Positions 52,048 through 63,093 of a DNA stretch of 64,000 nt are shown piece after piece. The stretch lies in assembly GCF_000367945.1 (NCBI RefSeq), contig NZ_KB849179.1, forward strand, positions 2,131,747-2,195,746, in the 5' to 3' direction. The notes under the pieces are model-generated. The model made no database searches. It worked only from the letters and a program-made list of their open reading frames with translations, and was not told the origin of the DNA. The position numbers were made by a program, and so were the translations under genes. Origin of the DNA: Acinetobacter proteolyticus. GTDB taxonomy: Bacteria > Pseudomonadota > Gammaproteobacteria > Pseudomonadales > Moraxellaceae. Position 1 is the first letter of the stretch. Every line of letters starts with the position of its first letter.

Positions 52048-54219
52048 TTAGAAGTCGAAGCTAACACCCAATTTATAGGTACGGCCTGCACCTACCGTGG
52101 TAAAGCCACTGGTAAATACACCATCCCAATATTTCTTGTCTGCAACATTATCAACATTGGCACGGAATGTTGTGTTGACCCCACCGAGTTTAGTTGCATA
52201 CTTCGCACCTAAATCAACCAGGGTATAATCAGGTAACTTGAGTGTGTTATCCGCCGTTAAATATTGCTCATCAACATAAGTCGCAAAGGCATTGACGCTT
52301 AAACCTTCAATCAATGGGATTTGGTAGTCAACCCCAACACCTGCGGTAAATTCAGGTGTACCTTCAATCGTTTTACCTTGGTTCATAGCCGCTTTTTTAT
52401 ATTCAGTATCAATATAAGCCAGATTACCGTAAACAATCAGATCATCCGTTACTTTACCTGAAAAACCATATTCAACCCCTTTGGATTCGGTCTTCGCGCC
52501 ATCAGTTGTGATTTGTGTCGTTTTACCATCTACATATCGTGGATCATCTTTTGCCAACTGCATTGTCATCGTACTTGGCTTTTTAATCTGATAGAGCGCT
52601 AACGTATGTAACCAACGATCTCCCTGATATTTGGCACCGACTTCATATTGTTTGCTTTCAAAGGGCGCAAAGGTTTTTTTGTTATTGACATCCGTAGCCA
52701 CATTCACGGTTGTCCCTCTGACCAGACCTTCAACATAGCTGGCATAGAACGAGGTTTCCTCACCAAAAGGTTTCACAACGATTGCTGCACTCGGAGACAC
52801 TTTATCAGCATTTAATTTGGTATTGGTGGTCAGCGCTTTTAAATCCATGTCTTGATAGCGTACACCTAAAATAAACTGTAGCTTATCGTCCAGCATGGAA
52901 ATCTGGTCACTCAGACTATAGCTGACATATACATCATCCGCAGTAGGGACAATCTCTGGCCATGTATCTGGCATATGCCCTTCATTGCTTGGATTGTAAA
53001 TATTGGTTGGGAAATAGACCTCAGCTGCACCTCGCCCTTTATGTTGGCTGTATTTACGTTTGAGATAATCCGCACGGAATGCCAGCGTATGAGAAATATC
53101 ACCCGTGAAAATTTGACCCTCTAAACCCGCATTAAATGTGGTGTTATGTTCCTTTGAACCGACACGATAATATTGTGCCAGTGCATCACCATTCGCCCCA
53201 ATCAAAGCAGGATTATTCATTCCCATTGAATTGGCTGGCAGGTCACGCACAACCATACGCGTACCAAATAAATGTCCACGATACTCACGTTCATTAAAAC
53301 CTGCACCTGCAAATGCTTTTAAATTCGGTAAAAGCTTATATTCCCCGGATAGTCCCACATAATTGGCACTTTGCATGCCTTCTAAATGTGGAAAATAATT
53401 CAATTTTCCATCTGGCGCAGCTAAAACACGTTTCAACGTTGAAAAGGAGATCATGGCTGGTGAACCACCCTCACGACTATCGCGTGTGGTGTAGGCATCA
53501 AAGTTAATTTTAGCTTGATCAGTGGTATAGTCGAGTGCCAAAACTGCTGCGGTATTTTTATCTTCTAGGCCATCAACAATATGTTCACCTTGTCCATAAG
53601 TCGCACTGACGCGTGCACCGAACTCCTTGTTTTCACCAAAACGGCGCGCCACATCAAAACCTGATTTGTAATAGCCCCCATCTTCATACATGGCTGAAAC
53701 TTGGGTCAAATCTCGATCGGCACGTTTGGTGGTTGCCATCACCACACCACCAACACTACCGCCTGGTGCCATTCCTGCAATCAATGCATTCGGCCCTTTT
53801 AATACACTGGCAGAACTTAAAATATCAGTCGGAGTACGACCACTCGGTGACATGCCATAAGAACCATTGATATTGGCATCTTCCCAAGTCACAGGAAAAC
53901 CACGAATCATAAAGTTTTCGTTTAAATGACCACTGTTGGTGGTGCTACGAATACTTGGGTCATTTTTAAGGATACCCGCAATAGAGTCGGCTTGTTTATC
54001 TTTAATCGCTTGCTCGGTATAAGACTGGATACTAAATGGTGTATTCAATACCGCTTTCTCACCTAGAATTCCTAAGCTAGCATCTTTTTTAAGTTTGCCT
54101 GTAGCATCCGTTTCTTGTGAATCTGCTTTTACGGAAATGGTAGGTAAAACTGTGCTGTCATCTGCAAGTGCAAACATTGGCAAAGCAATGAGAGATAAAA
54201 ACAAGATATTCTTTTTCAC
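52048..54219 (-). CDS. TonB-dependent siderophore receptor
   Basis: Outer-membrane ferric-siderophore receptor, about 723 aa from the GTG at 54219 (VKKNILFLSLIALPMFALA signal peptide). The plug has TPFSIQSYTEQAIKDKQADS and ILKNDPSIR-type segments, NFMIRGFPVTWEDANINGSY and VLKGPNALIAGMAPGGSVGG. The barrel has ~22 strands ending in the outer-membrane terminus YKLGVSFDF. Siderophore class (catecholate versus hydroxamate) cannot be told from sequence reading. Upstream of the GTG is a Fur-box candidate at 54273-54287, so iron-starvation induction is likely. The 23 codons upstream of the GTG overlap the operator and are unlikely to be translated. Confidence 0.88.
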   Translation of the reverse strand: MKKNILFLSLIALPMFALADDSTVLPTISVKADSQETDATGKLKKDASLGILGEKAVLNTPFSIQSYTEQAIKDKQADSIAGILKNDPSIRSTTNSGHLNENFMIRGFPVTWEDANINGSYGMSPSGRTPTDILSSASVLKGPNALIAGMAPGGSVGGVVMATTKRADRDLTQVSAMYEDGGYYKSGFDVARRFGENKEFGARVSATYGQGEHIVDGLEDKNTAAVLALDYTTDQAKINFDAYTTRDSREGGSPAMISFSTLKRVLAAPDGKLNYFPHLEGMQSANYVGLSGEYKLLPNLKAFAGAGFNEREYRGHLFGTRMVVRDLPANSMGMNNPALIGANGDALAQYYRVGSKEHNTTFNAGLEGQIFTGDISHTLAFRADYLKRKYSQHKGRGAAEVYFPTNIYNPSNEGHMPDTWPEIVPTADDVYVSYSLSDQISMLDDKLQFILGVRYQDMDLKALTTNTKLNADKVSPSAAIVVKPFGEETSFYASYVEGLVRGTTVNVATDVNNKKTFAPFESKQYEVGAKYQGDRWLHTLALYQIKKPSTMTMQLAKDDPRYVDGKTTQITTDGAKTESKGVEYGFSGKVTDDLIVYGNLAYIDTEYKKAAMNQGKTIEGTPEFTAGVGVDYQIPLIEGLSVNAFATYVDEQYLTADNTLKLPDYTLVDLGAKYATKLGGVNTTFRANVDNVADKKYWDGVFTSGFTTVGAGRTYKLGVSFDF

Positions 54220-54272
54220 GTGATCAAACCCCGATAAAAATTTGACCACAGTATATAAGACAAATTTACAAA

Positions 54273-54287
54273 TGATAATAAAAATCA
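54273..54287 (-). promoter_or_regulatory. Candidate Fur box upstream of the TonB receptor
   Basis: TGATAATAAAAATCA matches the 7-1-7 Fur consensus (TGATAAT-n-ATTATCA) at 12 of 14 positions, 53 bp upstream of the GTG start. Flanking AT-rich repeats (AATAATAACTATTATTT) extend a Fur-like array. Confidence 0.65.
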
Positions 54288-54464
54288 TTAATAAAATAAT
54301 AACTATTATTTATTAAATATCTAAAATCTTATGATGAGAATCCATATAATTCATTTTTGACTCAATAACTGATGAAATACTTATCCCCCTTCAGACTCAG
54401 TTGAAAAACTGGTTAGCTACGATTGTCCAATCAAGAGGCAATAAAATTAAAACTTATAGAATGA

Positions 54465-54488
54465 AAAAGAGGCTAAAAAGCCTCTTTT
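54465..54488 (-). terminator. Terminator of the cold-shock gene
   Basis: 9-bp stem (AAAAGAGGC / GCCTCTTTT), 6-nt loop, T-rich on the minus strand; 51 bp after the stop. Confidence 0.7.
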
Positions 54489-54538
54489 ATCATGCACATA
54501 AACTAAATCCCAATATTGAAAAATATCAATCAATACAA

Positions 54539-54832
54539 TTAACGTCGAAAATTTGACAACAGTTCAGTCGTAATCGACTTATTGTGATTGGCGATTTTGG
54601 TCTTCTTGGTTTTAGCAGGATTTGCATCAACACGCTCAATTTTCGTTGCTTTAAACTTCCCATCATTCTCAAGTGCCACGAATTTCACTTTTTCATTTCT
54701 TTTCGGCTCGCCTTCTGCCGCAGGAAAATCTGAAATATGAAAAAAGATATCGCCTTCAGATGTTGCAATAAAACCAAATCCTTTATCAGGATTATATTGC
54801 TTAATTTTTCCTTGATAGAACTCTTGTGCCAT
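54539..54832 (-). CDS. Cold-shock domain protein with basic tail
   Basis: 97 aa. N-terminal cold-shock domain (residues ~1-66) with RNP1-like DKGFGFIATSEG and RNP2-like DIFFHISDFP, which binds single-stranded RNA or DNA. The usual ~70-aa CspA is extended by ~30 residues rich in Lys and Arg (AKTKKTKIANHNKS, ending FRR). This tail is probably an extra nucleic-acid contact. Single gene with its own terminator; functional class (cold, growth or stress) unknown. Confidence 0.88.
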   Translation of the reverse strand: MAQEFYQGKIKQYNPDKGFGFIATSEGDIFFHISDFPAAEGEPKRNEKVKFVALENDGKFKATKIERVDANPAKTKKTKIANHNKSITTELLSNFRR

Positions 54833-54881
54833 GACATTTATCCTATGTTCTCAATGCAATCATTACAGTATATCGAAATAA

Positions 54882-54939
54882 AAAAGAGACTTTCAATCCA
54901 CCCTGAAAGGTTCTACGACTGGATCAAGTCTCTTTTTAT
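54882..54939 (-). terminator. Long terminator hairpin downstream of upp
   Basis: Outer stem AAAAAGAGACT / AGTCTCTTTTT with inner partial pairing (CAATCCA / TGGATC) and a T run on the minus strand just past upp. Confidence 0.75.
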
Positions 54940-54952
54940 GGGTATGACAAAA

Positions 54953-55588
54953 TTAGTCTTTTTGCACACTACCAAAAATCTTGTCACCTGCATCACCCAG
55001 ACCAGGAACAATATAGCCTTCTGCATTCAGGCCCTGGTCAACCGATGCAGTATAAATACGGACATCTGGATGTGCAGCTTCAACTTTGGCAATACCTTCT
55101 GGTGCAGCAACCAGAATCATGACACGAATATCTTTACAGCCGCTTGCTTTCAATACGTCAATCGCTGCGATTAAAGAGTTCCCCGTTGCCAGCATTGGAT
55201 CAATGATCATGGCTAAACGATTGGCAACATCAGGCACTAACTTTTTGTAGTAAGTGCGCACTTCTAAAGTCGCTTCATCACGTTCCAGACCCAAGACGCT
55301 GACTTTAGCACTTGGAATCAGACTAAGAACGCCTTCGAGCATCCCGATACCAGCACGTAAGATGGGTACGATGGTGATTTTCTTCCCTGCGATACGTTGA
55401 GTTGAGACTTTCCCTGCCCACCCATCAATTTCATGATCAACAACAGGAAGATCCTTTGTTGCTTCATAAGTCAGTAACATCGTGACTTCTTGCGCTAATT
55501 CACGAAAGTTCTTGGTACTAATGTCAGAGCGACGTAGCAAACCAAGTTTATGGCGAATAAGCGGATGACGAATTTCTTGAATCGACAC
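54953..55588 (-). CDS. upp: Uracil phosphoribosyltransferase
   Basis: Salvages uracil to UMP with PRPP. Homology to E. coli Upp starts at [20 protein letters not shown], so I take the GTG at 55588 as start (211 aa; E. coli 208). Motifs: [54 protein letters not shown] (the PRPP loop D-x-M-x-A-T-G) and [20 protein letters not shown] (uracil-binding end). The frame continues 25 codons upstream, but those codons lie in the nuo-side spacer and have no family counterpart. Confidence 0.95.
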   Translation of the reverse strand: MSIQEIRHPLIRHKLGLLRRSDISTKNFRELAQEVTMLLTYEATKDLPVVDHEIDGWAGKVSTQRIAGKKITIVPILRAGIGMLEGVLSLIPSAKVSVLGLERDEATLEVRTYYKKLVPDVANRLAMIIDPMLATGNSLIAAIDVLKASGCKDIRVMILVAAPEGIAKVEAAHPDVRIYTASVDQGLNAEGYIVPGLGDAGDKIFGSVQKD

Positions 55589-55649
55589 GAGTGAGTACCT
55601 AGGTAATGTTAATCTCGTTCTATTATAAAGTGTTTTTTTACTCATCAAT

Positions 55650-55679
55650 AAAAAAGCCCCCAATTTTGGAGGCTTTTTT
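55650..55679 (-). terminator. Terminator of the nuo operon
   Basis: Stem AAAAAGCCCCC / GGAGGCTTTTT (one mismatch), 15 bp after the nuoN stop, with a T run on the minus strand. Confidence 0.88.
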
Positions 55680-55694
55680 GTACAAATCCGACGA

Positions 55695-57191
55695 TTACTG
55701 TTGTTGAGACAACATAAAGTGCAATGGAGAAAGGATCTCTGACTTCAATGCCAAGTTAATCATTGGATCTGGGTATACACCCAATACGAAAACCAATAAC
55801 GCAGCAGCAAGCACCATCAGACCACCAACTTTGCTCCCCCAATGCGCATCCGCATCAATACGAGGTACGTCTGGTGGGGTCATATACATCACCACCATCA
55901 CACGTAAGTAGTAATACAAACCGATACCACTACCCACCACGATCATCGCAGCCAAGAACCAGTGTTGTGTTGTTACCGCAGCCATAACCACAAGGAACTT
56001 ACCAATAAAGCCTGCAGTTAATGGAATACCGGCTAAAGACAACATCATCACGGTTAATGTTGCAGTCAAGATCGGACGGCGCCAGAACAGACCACGGTAG
56101 TCCGCAAGACTTTGAGCTTCATCCACGTTGTTATATGGGCTCGACATTAATGCCACTGCACCGAACGCACCGATTGTGGTGAGCACATAAGTGATCACAT
56201 ACACCGTTACGCTGCCAAGGCTTGCATAAGTCATGCTGATCAATGCAATCAGTAAATAACCAAAATGTGCAATCGATGAATAACCCAAAATACGTTTCAA
56301 GTTGACTTGACGTACTGCAAGTAAGTTACCGACCACAATCGATAATACTGCGATGATGGTTAAAATCGTGACTAATGATTCAACTAAAATTGCACCAGAC
56401 GTCAGTAAGTAACGTACAAACAAACCAATCGTTGCCACTTTCGCAGCCGTTGCCAAGAAGGTCGCCATTGGTGCTGGTGCACCGGCATACACATCTGGCG
56501 TCCATTTATGGAATGGCGCAAGTGAAAGTTTGAACGCAACTGCAAAGATAATTAAGCCTAAGCCCAATAACACCATCGGTTGTTTGATTGCAGTAAACAA
56601 AGCTTGTACAGAGTCATAGAATGACAATGAACCTGTATACGCATAGATATACGCCATACCCATAAGCAACATAGCAGAGGCCGTTGCTGAAAGTACCAGG
56701 TATTTAATCCCTGCTTCCAAAGACTGACCACGTTGATAGGTATAAGCCAACATGCCGTACACAGGAATCGACATCAATTCTAAACTGATGAAGAATGCCG
56801 CATAGTGCGAGCTTGCAACCAATAACATTGCACCTGTCACTGAACACAGTAACAAGATGTACAGTTCTTCGCGGTTTTCTTTATAGGTCTCGATATAAGC
56901 ATGAGACAAAGTACAACACGCCAAGGCTGCAATCAGAATCAGGAATTGATACAGCATGGTAAATGGATCAACCATAAACATGCCCATCACGTTGACTGGC
57001 ACAAAGTGCCCGCTAAACATGGTGTATCCAATATAAATCGCAGCAAGGTTTAAACCGACAACCGAAGTTGTCGCAATAAGGTTGTGATTACGTTTAATTG
57101 CAGTCAGCAACATCACGGCGATTGCGGTCAAAGCCACAATCATCACAGGCGCTAAAGGCATCAGTTCAGAAAAAGAAATTGTGAAGTTCAT
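55695..57191 (-). CDS. nuoN: NADH-quinone oxidoreductase subunit N
   Basis: Proton-pumping membrane-arm subunit of complex I, 498 aa, about 14 helices. Antiporter-like features: [20 protein letters not shown] (conserved Glu on helix 5), [20 protein letters not shown] (conserved Lys/His helix 7), and [20 protein letters not shown] (discontinuous helix 8 region). Last gene of the operon, 3 bp after nuoM, followed by the terminator. Confidence 0.95.
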   Translation of the reverse strand: MNFTISFSELMPLAPVMIVALTAIAVMLLTAIKRNHNLIATTSVVGLNLAAIYIGYTMFSGHFVPVNVMGMFMVDPFTMLYQFLILIAALACCTLSHAYIETYKENREELYILLLCSVTGAMLLVASSHYAAFFISLELMSIPVYGMLAYTYQRGQSLEAGIKYLVLSATASAMLLMGMAYIYAYTGSLSFYDSVQALFTAIKQPMVLLGLGLIIFAVAFKLSLAPFHKWTPDVYAGAPAPMATFLATAAKVATIGLFVRYLLTSGAILVESLVTILTIIAVLSIVVGNLLAVRQVNLKRILGYSSIAHFGYLLIALISMTYASLGSVTVYVITYVLTTIGAFGAVALMSSPYNNVDEAQSLADYRGLFWRRPILTATLTVMMLSLAGIPLTAGFIGKFLVVMAAVTTQHWFLAAMIVVGSGIGLYYYLRVMVVMYMTPPDVPRIDADAHWGSKVGGLMVLAAALLVFVLGVYPDPMINLALKSEILSPLHFMLSQQQ

Positions 57192-57194
57192 GGT

Positions 57195-58793
57195 TTATTG
57201 CATCTCCACATGTTCAAGTTGAGTTGCAGCCTGTTGAACAGTTTCAACAACTTCTTGTACTGGCATATAACTATTTACCAACCACTGCATGCTTGAATGA
57301 GACATATCCAAGAAGGTTTGCGGGTAAAGACCTAACCAAAGCAAACCGATCGCACAGACCATCAAAATACTCACTTCACGAGCAGATAGATCTTTCAATG
57401 GTGTTTTGTAGTGCTGCTTTTGTTCTGGATTCGGTTCACCAAATAACGCTTTGTGAATCAAGATCAAACCATAAAGACCTGCAAATACCAAGCTCACCGC
57501 AGCAATAATGGTGAAAGCTGGATAGGCTTTGAATGAACCCATCAGGATCAGGAATTCACCAATAAAGTTACCTAAACCTGGTACACCTACAAGCGCTGCA
57601 ACAAAGAACATCAAGAAGAATGGCAAGTATTGCAGTTGACCACGTAAGCCGCCCATCAAGCGCAAGTCACGCGTATGAACACGCTCATAGACTTGACCTG
57701 ACATAATGAACAATGCCGCAGATGACAAGCCATGTGCCAACATCATGATCATTAAGCCTTGGAAGGTCAGGATATTACCTGCATAAATTGCAAGTAAGAT
57801 GAAACCCATGTGTGAAATCGACGTATACGCAAGTAAACGTTTCATGTCTGTTTGCTGGTACGCAAGGAACGCACCGTAGAAAATACCAATCAAGCCCAAA
57901 ATAATGGCAATATCAGCGAACTGCGCTGAAGCTGCCGGGAAGAAAGGAATCACGAAACGAAGCAAACCGTACGCTGCTGTCTTAATCAAAATACCCGCTA
58001 AATCCACAGAACCCGCTGTTGGTGCCTGCGCATGCGCATCAGGTAACCAACCGTGTAATGGGAAAACAGGTAATTTCACCGCAAAACCAATGAAGAAACA
58101 CAGCATGAATGCGTAAGCAACTTCAGGTGGTAAGTGGTTCGCAACGGCCAAGAGGTAGTTGTAATCGAAGCCGATCATACCTGTCATCATGTATCCATAG
58201 ACCACTAAGCCTAAGATACCGATCAACATGATCAAACCCGCGATTTGTGTATAGAGGAAGAACTTAGTTGCAGCGTAAACACGTGAACGACCATTCGAGC
58301 CTTTATGACCCCATAACGCAATCAGGAAGTAGATTGGTACAAGCATCATCTCCCAGAAGAAGAAGAACAGAAATAAGTCAATTGCCAAGAATACACCGAT
58401 GACCCCACCTAAACTCCACAGGAGGTTTAAATGGAAGAAACCTACGTTCTTTTGGATCTCACCCCATGAACAGCCCACTGCAAGTACACCCAGTAATGCA
58501 GTCAACAGCACCATAAGCAGAGATAAACCATCCACCGCTAAGTGAATGCTAATGCCTAGAGTCTGAATCCAAGGAAGATGAAATTCAGCCGCCCAAGTCG
58601 GGACTTTACCACCCAACTCGTAGCTAAATGTACCACTTTGCCAAAGTGCAATGCCCAAACCAAAGGTAATGAGCATACCAATCAAGGCAATCCAACGCGG
58701 TAAATGTTGGTCGTATTTATCAACCAACCAACAAATAAAACCAGCAATGAAAGGAACTAAAATCAGTGCGGGTAAAATTAAATTGTTTTCCAT
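57195..58793 (-). CDS. nuoM: NADH-quinone oxidoreductase subunit M
   Basis: Antiporter-like membrane subunit of complex I, 532 aa from the ATG at 58793 (MENNLILPALILVPF). Key segments: FFFFWEMMLVPIYFLIALWG (conserved Glu of helix 5), FAVKLPVFPLHGWLPDAHAQ (the P-x-H-x-W-L-P-D-A signature with conserved Lys and His) and DMKRLLAYTSISHMGFILLA. It starts just 1 bp after the nuoL stop; nuoN follows after 3 bp. Confidence 0.96.
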   Translation of the reverse strand: MENNLILPALILVPFIAGFICWLVDKYDQHLPRWIALIGMLITFGLGIALWQSGTFSYELGGKVPTWAAEFHLPWIQTLGISIHLAVDGLSLLMVLLTALLGVLAVGCSWGEIQKNVGFFHLNLLWSLGGVIGVFLAIDLFLFFFFWEMMLVPIYFLIALWGHKGSNGRSRVYAATKFFLYTQIAGLIMLIGILGLVVYGYMMTGMIGFDYNYLLAVANHLPPEVAYAFMLCFFIGFAVKLPVFPLHGWLPDAHAQAPTAGSVDLAGILIKTAAYGLLRFVIPFFPAASAQFADIAIILGLIGIFYGAFLAYQQTDMKRLLAYTSISHMGFILLAIYAGNILTFQGLMIMMLAHGLSSAALFIMSGQVYERVHTRDLRLMGGLRGQLQYLPFFLMFFVAALVGVPGLGNFIGEFLILMGSFKAYPAFTIIAAVSLVFAGLYGLILIHKALFGEPNPEQKQHYKTPLKDLSAREVSILMVCAIGLLWLGLYPQTFLDMSHSSMQWLVNSYMPVQEVVETVQQAATQLEHVEMQ

Positions 58794-58794
58794 T

Positions 58795-60690
58795 TTATTT
58801 CCCCACAACCTGAATCACGATCAAGATCATCAATAACACCACTACACCGAGTGACATACTTGATGCGTATTCACGTAATGAACCGGTTTGACGCGAACTG
58901 GTAAAGCTATTGCCGCCCTTCACAATGGCAGGGAGCACTAACCATAAACCGTCAACTGGATCACGACCTAAAATTTTCGCAATCAATAAATAAGGTTTTA
59001 CAAATACGATGTTATACAAGGCATCAAAACCAAATGCTGTACGGCAGATATGCGCTAAACCTGAACCCAAAGAAGTCTGAGCAAAAGATTTTACTGCACC
59101 ATACGCAAAGGCAAACAAGAAGATACCCACAGCCAAACCAACAAGGGCAACACCACTTGCTAAGTGTTCAGCATGTGCAACAGCCGCTTCTAAACTTTCA
59201 GGAACGACAAAACTTGGAATGCTTGCCGCAGTCAATAATTTTGCAACAGGCGCTTGCAGGAAGTAACCAATACCAGTCGATAAGGTTGCAAGGATGGCAA
59301 GCGGCGCCCAGTAAGTCACACCATGAATGGCATGTGCATGGGTTTTCTCTTCGCCGAAGAATACCATCCAGATTAAACGGAAAGTATAGATAGACGTTAA
59401 GAATGCACCCGCAACACCGACCCAGTACAAGGTATGGTAAAGCGGAAGATTTGCAATAGTTGACTGTGCATAGACTGCACCCAAGATCGCATCTTTAGAG
59501 AAGAAGCCAACGGTCACGATTGGAAGTGCGGCTAAGGCGCCACCACCAATGACGAAACACCAGAATACGAATGGAATCTTTTTACGTAATCCACCCATTT
59601 TGAAAATATTCTGTTCGTGATGACATGCAAGAATTACGGCGCCTGAAGAAAGGAACAATAACGCTTTGAAGAATGCGTGAGCCAACATGTGGAATAAACC
59701 AGCTTGGTATGCTTCAGCACCGACTGCCATAAACATATAACCGAGCTGACTCATGGTTGAGTAAGCCAAGATACGTTTGATATCGGTTTGCACCAATGCG
59801 GCAAAACCAGCCACCAGCAAGGTCACTGCACCCGTAATCGAAATGAATTGCATCACTTCTGGCGCCATTTCCATCACTGAGAACATACGGCAGCATAGGT
59901 AAACACCTGCTGTCACCATTGTTGCGGCGTGGATCAATGCAGATACTGGTGTAGGACCAGCCATCGCATCGGCTAACCAAGTTTGTAATGGAATTTGCGC
60001 TGATTTACCTGCTGCACCCAAGAACAACATCAATGCTGTCCAGATCGACAATGATGAACTTTGCGTCATCACAGTCGCTGCATTTTCAACAATGTACTGT
60101 GTATTCAAAGTACCAAACTGTTGATAGAGCAAGAACAATGCGATGAGTAAGAATACGTCACCCACACGTGTTACGGTGAATGCCTTGATTGCTGCCCAAC
60201 CATTTGCAGGGTTTGAGTAGTAGAAACCAATTAACAGATAAGAACACAGACCTACGCCTTCCCAACCCAAGAACAATAACGCCAAGTTATCGCCGAGTAC
60301 CAACAACAACATGCTGGCAACGAACAGGTTGAAATAAGAGAAGAAACGTGCGTAATCTTCTTCACCACGCATATACCAAGATGCGAAGATGTGAATCAGG
60401 AAACCAACACCCGTGATCATACCTGTCATCAATAATGACAAACCATCAAGGTGCAAGCTGATACCTGGCTCAAAACCGCCAACACTGAACCATGTCCATA
60501 AATGTTGAACAAAAACGGTTTCGCCACTGCTGGTAAATGCAAGGCCGGCAATTAAAGCAAACAATGCAGATAAACCCACTGAACCGACACCAATAATGGC
60601 TGCCACGTTTTCAGACAGTTTATTACGCCCTGCCGCCAAGAGGATAAAACCAATGAGCGGGAATAAAACGGTTAAATATAATGTACTCAT
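58795..60690 (-). CDS. nuoL: NADH-quinone oxidoreductase subunit L
   Basis: Largest antiporter-like subunit, 631 aa, with the long lateral helix at the C-terminus that couples the membrane arm. Key segments: [20 protein letters not shown] (conserved Glu of helix 5), [20 protein letters not shown] (conserved Lys/Asp helix 7), [20 protein letters not shown], and a final hydrophobic [19 protein letters not shown]. Overlaps nuoK by 4 bp (translational coupling). Confidence 0.96.
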   Translation of the reverse strand: MSTLYLTVLFPLIGFILLAAGRNKLSENVAAIIGVGSVGLSALFALIAGLAFTSSGETVFVQHLWTWFSVGGFEPGISLHLDGLSLLMTGMITGVGFLIHIFASWYMRGEEDYARFFSYFNLFVASMLLLVLGDNLALLFLGWEGVGLCSYLLIGFYYSNPANGWAAIKAFTVTRVGDVFLLIALFLLYQQFGTLNTQYIVENAATVMTQSSSLSIWTALMLFLGAAGKSAQIPLQTWLADAMAGPTPVSALIHAATMVTAGVYLCCRMFSVMEMAPEVMQFISITGAVTLLVAGFAALVQTDIKRILAYSTMSQLGYMFMAVGAEAYQAGLFHMLAHAFFKALLFLSSGAVILACHHEQNIFKMGGLRKKIPFVFWCFVIGGGALAALPIVTVGFFSKDAILGAVYAQSTIANLPLYHTLYWVGVAGAFLTSIYTFRLIWMVFFGEEKTHAHAIHGVTYWAPLAILATLSTGIGYFLQAPVAKLLTAASIPSFVVPESLEAAVAHAEHLASGVALVGLAVGIFLFAFAYGAVKSFAQTSLGSGLAHICRTAFGFDALYNIVFVKPYLLIAKILGRDPVDGLWLVLPAIVKGGNSFTSSRQTGSLREYASSMSLGVVVLLMILIVIQVVGK

Positions 60691-60995
60691 CCGCGCATCT
60701 CACTAGCAGCATCCACATCCAAATGATGGAAGCGATGATAAAACTGAAGGACGATCGCAAGACCGATACATGCCTCTGCTGCAGCAAGCGTCAGAATCAG
60801 GATGAACATGATCTGTCCATCTGGCTGCGCCCAAACGCTACCCGCTAACACGAATGCCAATGCCGCAGCATTCATCATCACTTCAAGGCTCATTAGCATA
60901 AATAAAAGGTTGCGTCGCACCATTACACCGTAAAAACCCAGTGCAAAAAGGATGGTTGCAACGATCAAACCATGTTCTAAAGGGATGTGTCCCAT
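60687..60995 (-). CDS. nuoK: NADH-quinone oxidoreductase subunit K
   Basis: 102 aa, three helices. Helix 2 contains [19 protein letters not shown] with the conserved Glu of the proton channel, and helix 3 [20 protein letters not shown] the second conserved Glu. Overlaps nuoJ by 1 bp and nuoL by 4 bp. Confidence 0.96.
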   Translation of the reverse strand: MGHIPLEHGLIVATILFALGFYGVMVRRNLLFMLMSLEVMMNAAALAFVLAGSVWAQPDGQIMFILILTLAAAEACIGLAIVLQFYHRFHHLDVDAASEMRG

Positions 60996-61516
60996 TATTC
61001 TTTATCCTCTTCTGCACCTGGTTCACGTTTGCCTAAGTGGAATGCTGCAACCAGTGCTGCAAGCAATAACATCGCGGCAACTTCTACCAATAATAGATAG
61101 TGAGTAAATAGCGCTTGACCGACTGCTTTTGGGCCAACAACTTCTGTCCCCATTGGTGCAGAAATTGTGGTGTATTCACCACCCAGCATCCACACCAAGA
61201 TCAAGCCCAATAAAAAGCTCATCAGTGCAGGAAAAGCCCAAGCGTCTGAACTCAACCATTTACGTTCTTGTTCAATGGTTTCTTGCCCAAGATTCAGCAT
61301 CATCACAACGAATACGAACAAGACCATAATGGCACCGGCATAAACGATGATCTCAAGAGCAGCCGCGAACGGCGCACCCACGATCATGAAAATACCAGCA
61401 ACCGCTAGAAGAGAAACGATCAAACTTAACAGTGCATGCACCGGATTCGTGTTAGTCACAACACGAACCGTTGAAACGATGGCCACAAGTGCCATCAAAT
61501 AAAATGGCCACATCAT
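60995..61516 (-). CDS. nuoJ: NADH-quinone oxidoreductase subunit J
   Basis: 173 aa, five helices. The conserved helix 3 segment [20 protein letters not shown] (with the Tyr-Ala-Gly-Ala pi-bulge region) identifies NuoJ. The C-terminus is charged ([13 protein letters not shown]). Overlaps nuoI by 4 bp. Confidence 0.95.
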   Translation of the reverse strand: MMWPFYLMALVAIVSTVRVVTNTNPVHALLSLIVSLLAVAGIFMIVGAPFAAALEIIVYAGAIMVLFVFVVMMLNLGQETIEQERKWLSSDAWAFPALMSFLLGLILVWMLGGEYTTISAPMGTEVVGPKAVGQALFTHYLLLVEVAAMLLLAALVAAFHLGKREPGAEEDKE

Positions 61517-62055
61517 GGTAATAAGCTCCGTACATCAACTGGTGCACTTTCTTTCTGTGCTTGACCTTTTTCTTTACCGCTTACAGCCATACCAGTGACA
61601 CGGTAGAAGTTGTAGTCAGGATATTTACCCGGTCCAGAGATGAGTAAGTTTTCTTTCTCATAGACCAAGTCTTGACGTACATATTCACCGAGTTCGAAAT
61701 CTGGTGTCATCTGAATGGCAGTCGTTGGGCATGCTTCTTCACACATACCGCAGAAAATGCAGCGTGAGAAGTTAATACGGAAAAATTCTGGATACCAACG
61801 TCCATCTTCTTTTTCCGCTTTCTGCAATGAAATACAGCCCACTGGACAAGCAACCGCACATAGGTTACATGCTACACAACGCTCTTCACCATCTGGATCG
61901 CGCGTTAATACAATACGACCACGGTAGCGTGGAGGTGCAATTTGTTCACCTGGTACTTCTGGATATAAAATCGTGTCACGTTTACGTGTAACATGGCTGA
62001 ACACCATCCACAACGAACGTACAATCGATCCAAAGCCAGCTAGAATTTTATACAT
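61513..62055 (-). CDS. nuoI: NADH-quinone oxidoreductase subunit I (2x 4Fe-4S)
   Basis: 180 aa. Two ferredoxin motifs carry clusters N6a and N6b: [16 protein letters not shown] near residue 60 and [16 protein letters not shown] near 98, the final electron relay toward quinone. Peripheral arm subunit. Overlaps nuoJ by 4 bp; nuoH lies 18 bp upstream. Confidence 0.97.
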   Translation of the reverse strand: MYKILAGFGSIVRSLWMVFSHVTRKRDTILYPEVPGEQIAPPRYRGRIVLTRDPDGEERCVACNLCAVACPVGCISLQKAEKEDGRWYPEFFRINFSRCIFCGMCEEACPTTAIQMTPDFELGEYVRQDLVYEKENLLISGPGKYPDYNFYRVTGMAVSGKEKGQAQKESAPVDVRSLLP

Positions 62056-62073
62056 TTTGTACTCCCTGCTGTC

Positions 62074-63090
62074 CTAGGCCTGATTCATCAGAATCACAGC
62101 ACCAGTCACTAACAAGTTGACCAACGCCAATGGCAAACAAACTTTCCAACCAAAGTTCATCACTTGGTCATAACGAGGACGCATTAACGAACCACGCGCC
62201 AAGACAAACATCATTACAAAGAATGCTGTTTTAATCACGAACCAGAATAATGGTGGAACAAATGGAATTTCTAAGTTGAAGGGTGCAAGCCATCCGCCGA
62301 AGAATAAAGTCACGATTAAAGCCGAGATCAGTACCACGTTGACGTATTCCGCAACGAAGAACATCCCCCACTTCATCCCACCGTATTCAACGTGGTAACC
62401 TTCGGCCAATTCTTGCTCAGCTTCTGGTTGGTCAAATGGATGACGATGCGTAACTGCAACACCCGCAACCACAAAGATCAAGAAACCTAAGAATTGAGGA
62501 ATGATGAACCACATATCACGTTGTGCTTCAACGATTTCACGCATGTTGAATGAGCCTGCAATTGCAACCACACCCATCAACGAGATCCCCAAGAACACTT
62601 CATAAGAAATGGTTTGCGCAGCAGAACGAAGACCACCGAGTAATGAATATTTGTTGTTCGATGCCCAACCACCAAATAACACGGCATAAACTGCAATACC
62701 TGCCATTGCCATAAAGAACAATAGGCCGATACTCATATCCGCAACGCCCAGTGTCGGACTTACTGGAATGACCATAAACGAAAGTACCGCAGTTGCCATC
62801 GCAACGGCTGGTGCTAAACGGAAAGTCAGCTTATCCGCAAACTTTGGTGTCCAGTCTTCTTTGAACATGATTTTGAGCATGTCAGCAACAATCTGGAACA
62901 TACCACCAGGACCCACACGGTTTGGACCGTAACGGTCTTGCCATAATGCCAAGAGACGACGCTCAATAAATGACATCAAAGCCGCAACCAAAACCACCAC
63001 CAGCAAGATCACAATCGCCTGAATCACTGAATAAGCGATTGGCCAGTTCTCAGCCCAAAGTGGCGTTTGACGTATAATTTCTTGATTCAT
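62074..63090 (-). CDS. nuoH: NADH-quinone oxidoreductase subunit H
   Basis: 338 aa, eight helices; forms the quinone site with NuoB/D. Segments: [20 protein letters not shown] (conserved loop 1 after ER), [60 protein letters not shown] (the charged quinone-coupling loop) and [20 protein letters not shown]. Starts 3 bp after nuoG. Confidence 0.96.
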   Translation of the reverse strand: MNQEIIRQTPLWAENWPIAYSVIQAIVILLVVVLVAALMSFIERRLLALWQDRYGPNRVGPGGMFQIVADMLKIMFKEDWTPKFADKLTFRLAPAVAMATAVLSFMVIPVSPTLGVADMSIGLLFFMAMAGIAVYAVLFGGWASNNKYSLLGGLRSAAQTISYEVFLGISLMGVVAIAGSFNMREIVEAQRDMWFIIPQFLGFLIFVVAGVAVTHRHPFDQPEAEQELAEGYHVEYGGMKWGMFFVAEYVNVVLISALIVTLFFGGWLAPFNLEIPFVPPLFWFVIKTAFFVMMFVLARGSLMRPRYDQVMNFGWKVCLPLALVNLLVTGAVILMNQA

Positions 63091-63093
63091 GAA

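Noticed and set aside
54737..55174. 145-codon frame across the cold-shock start, upp terminator and upp 3' end
   Set aside because: Antisense to two clear genes and crosses a terminator hairpin.
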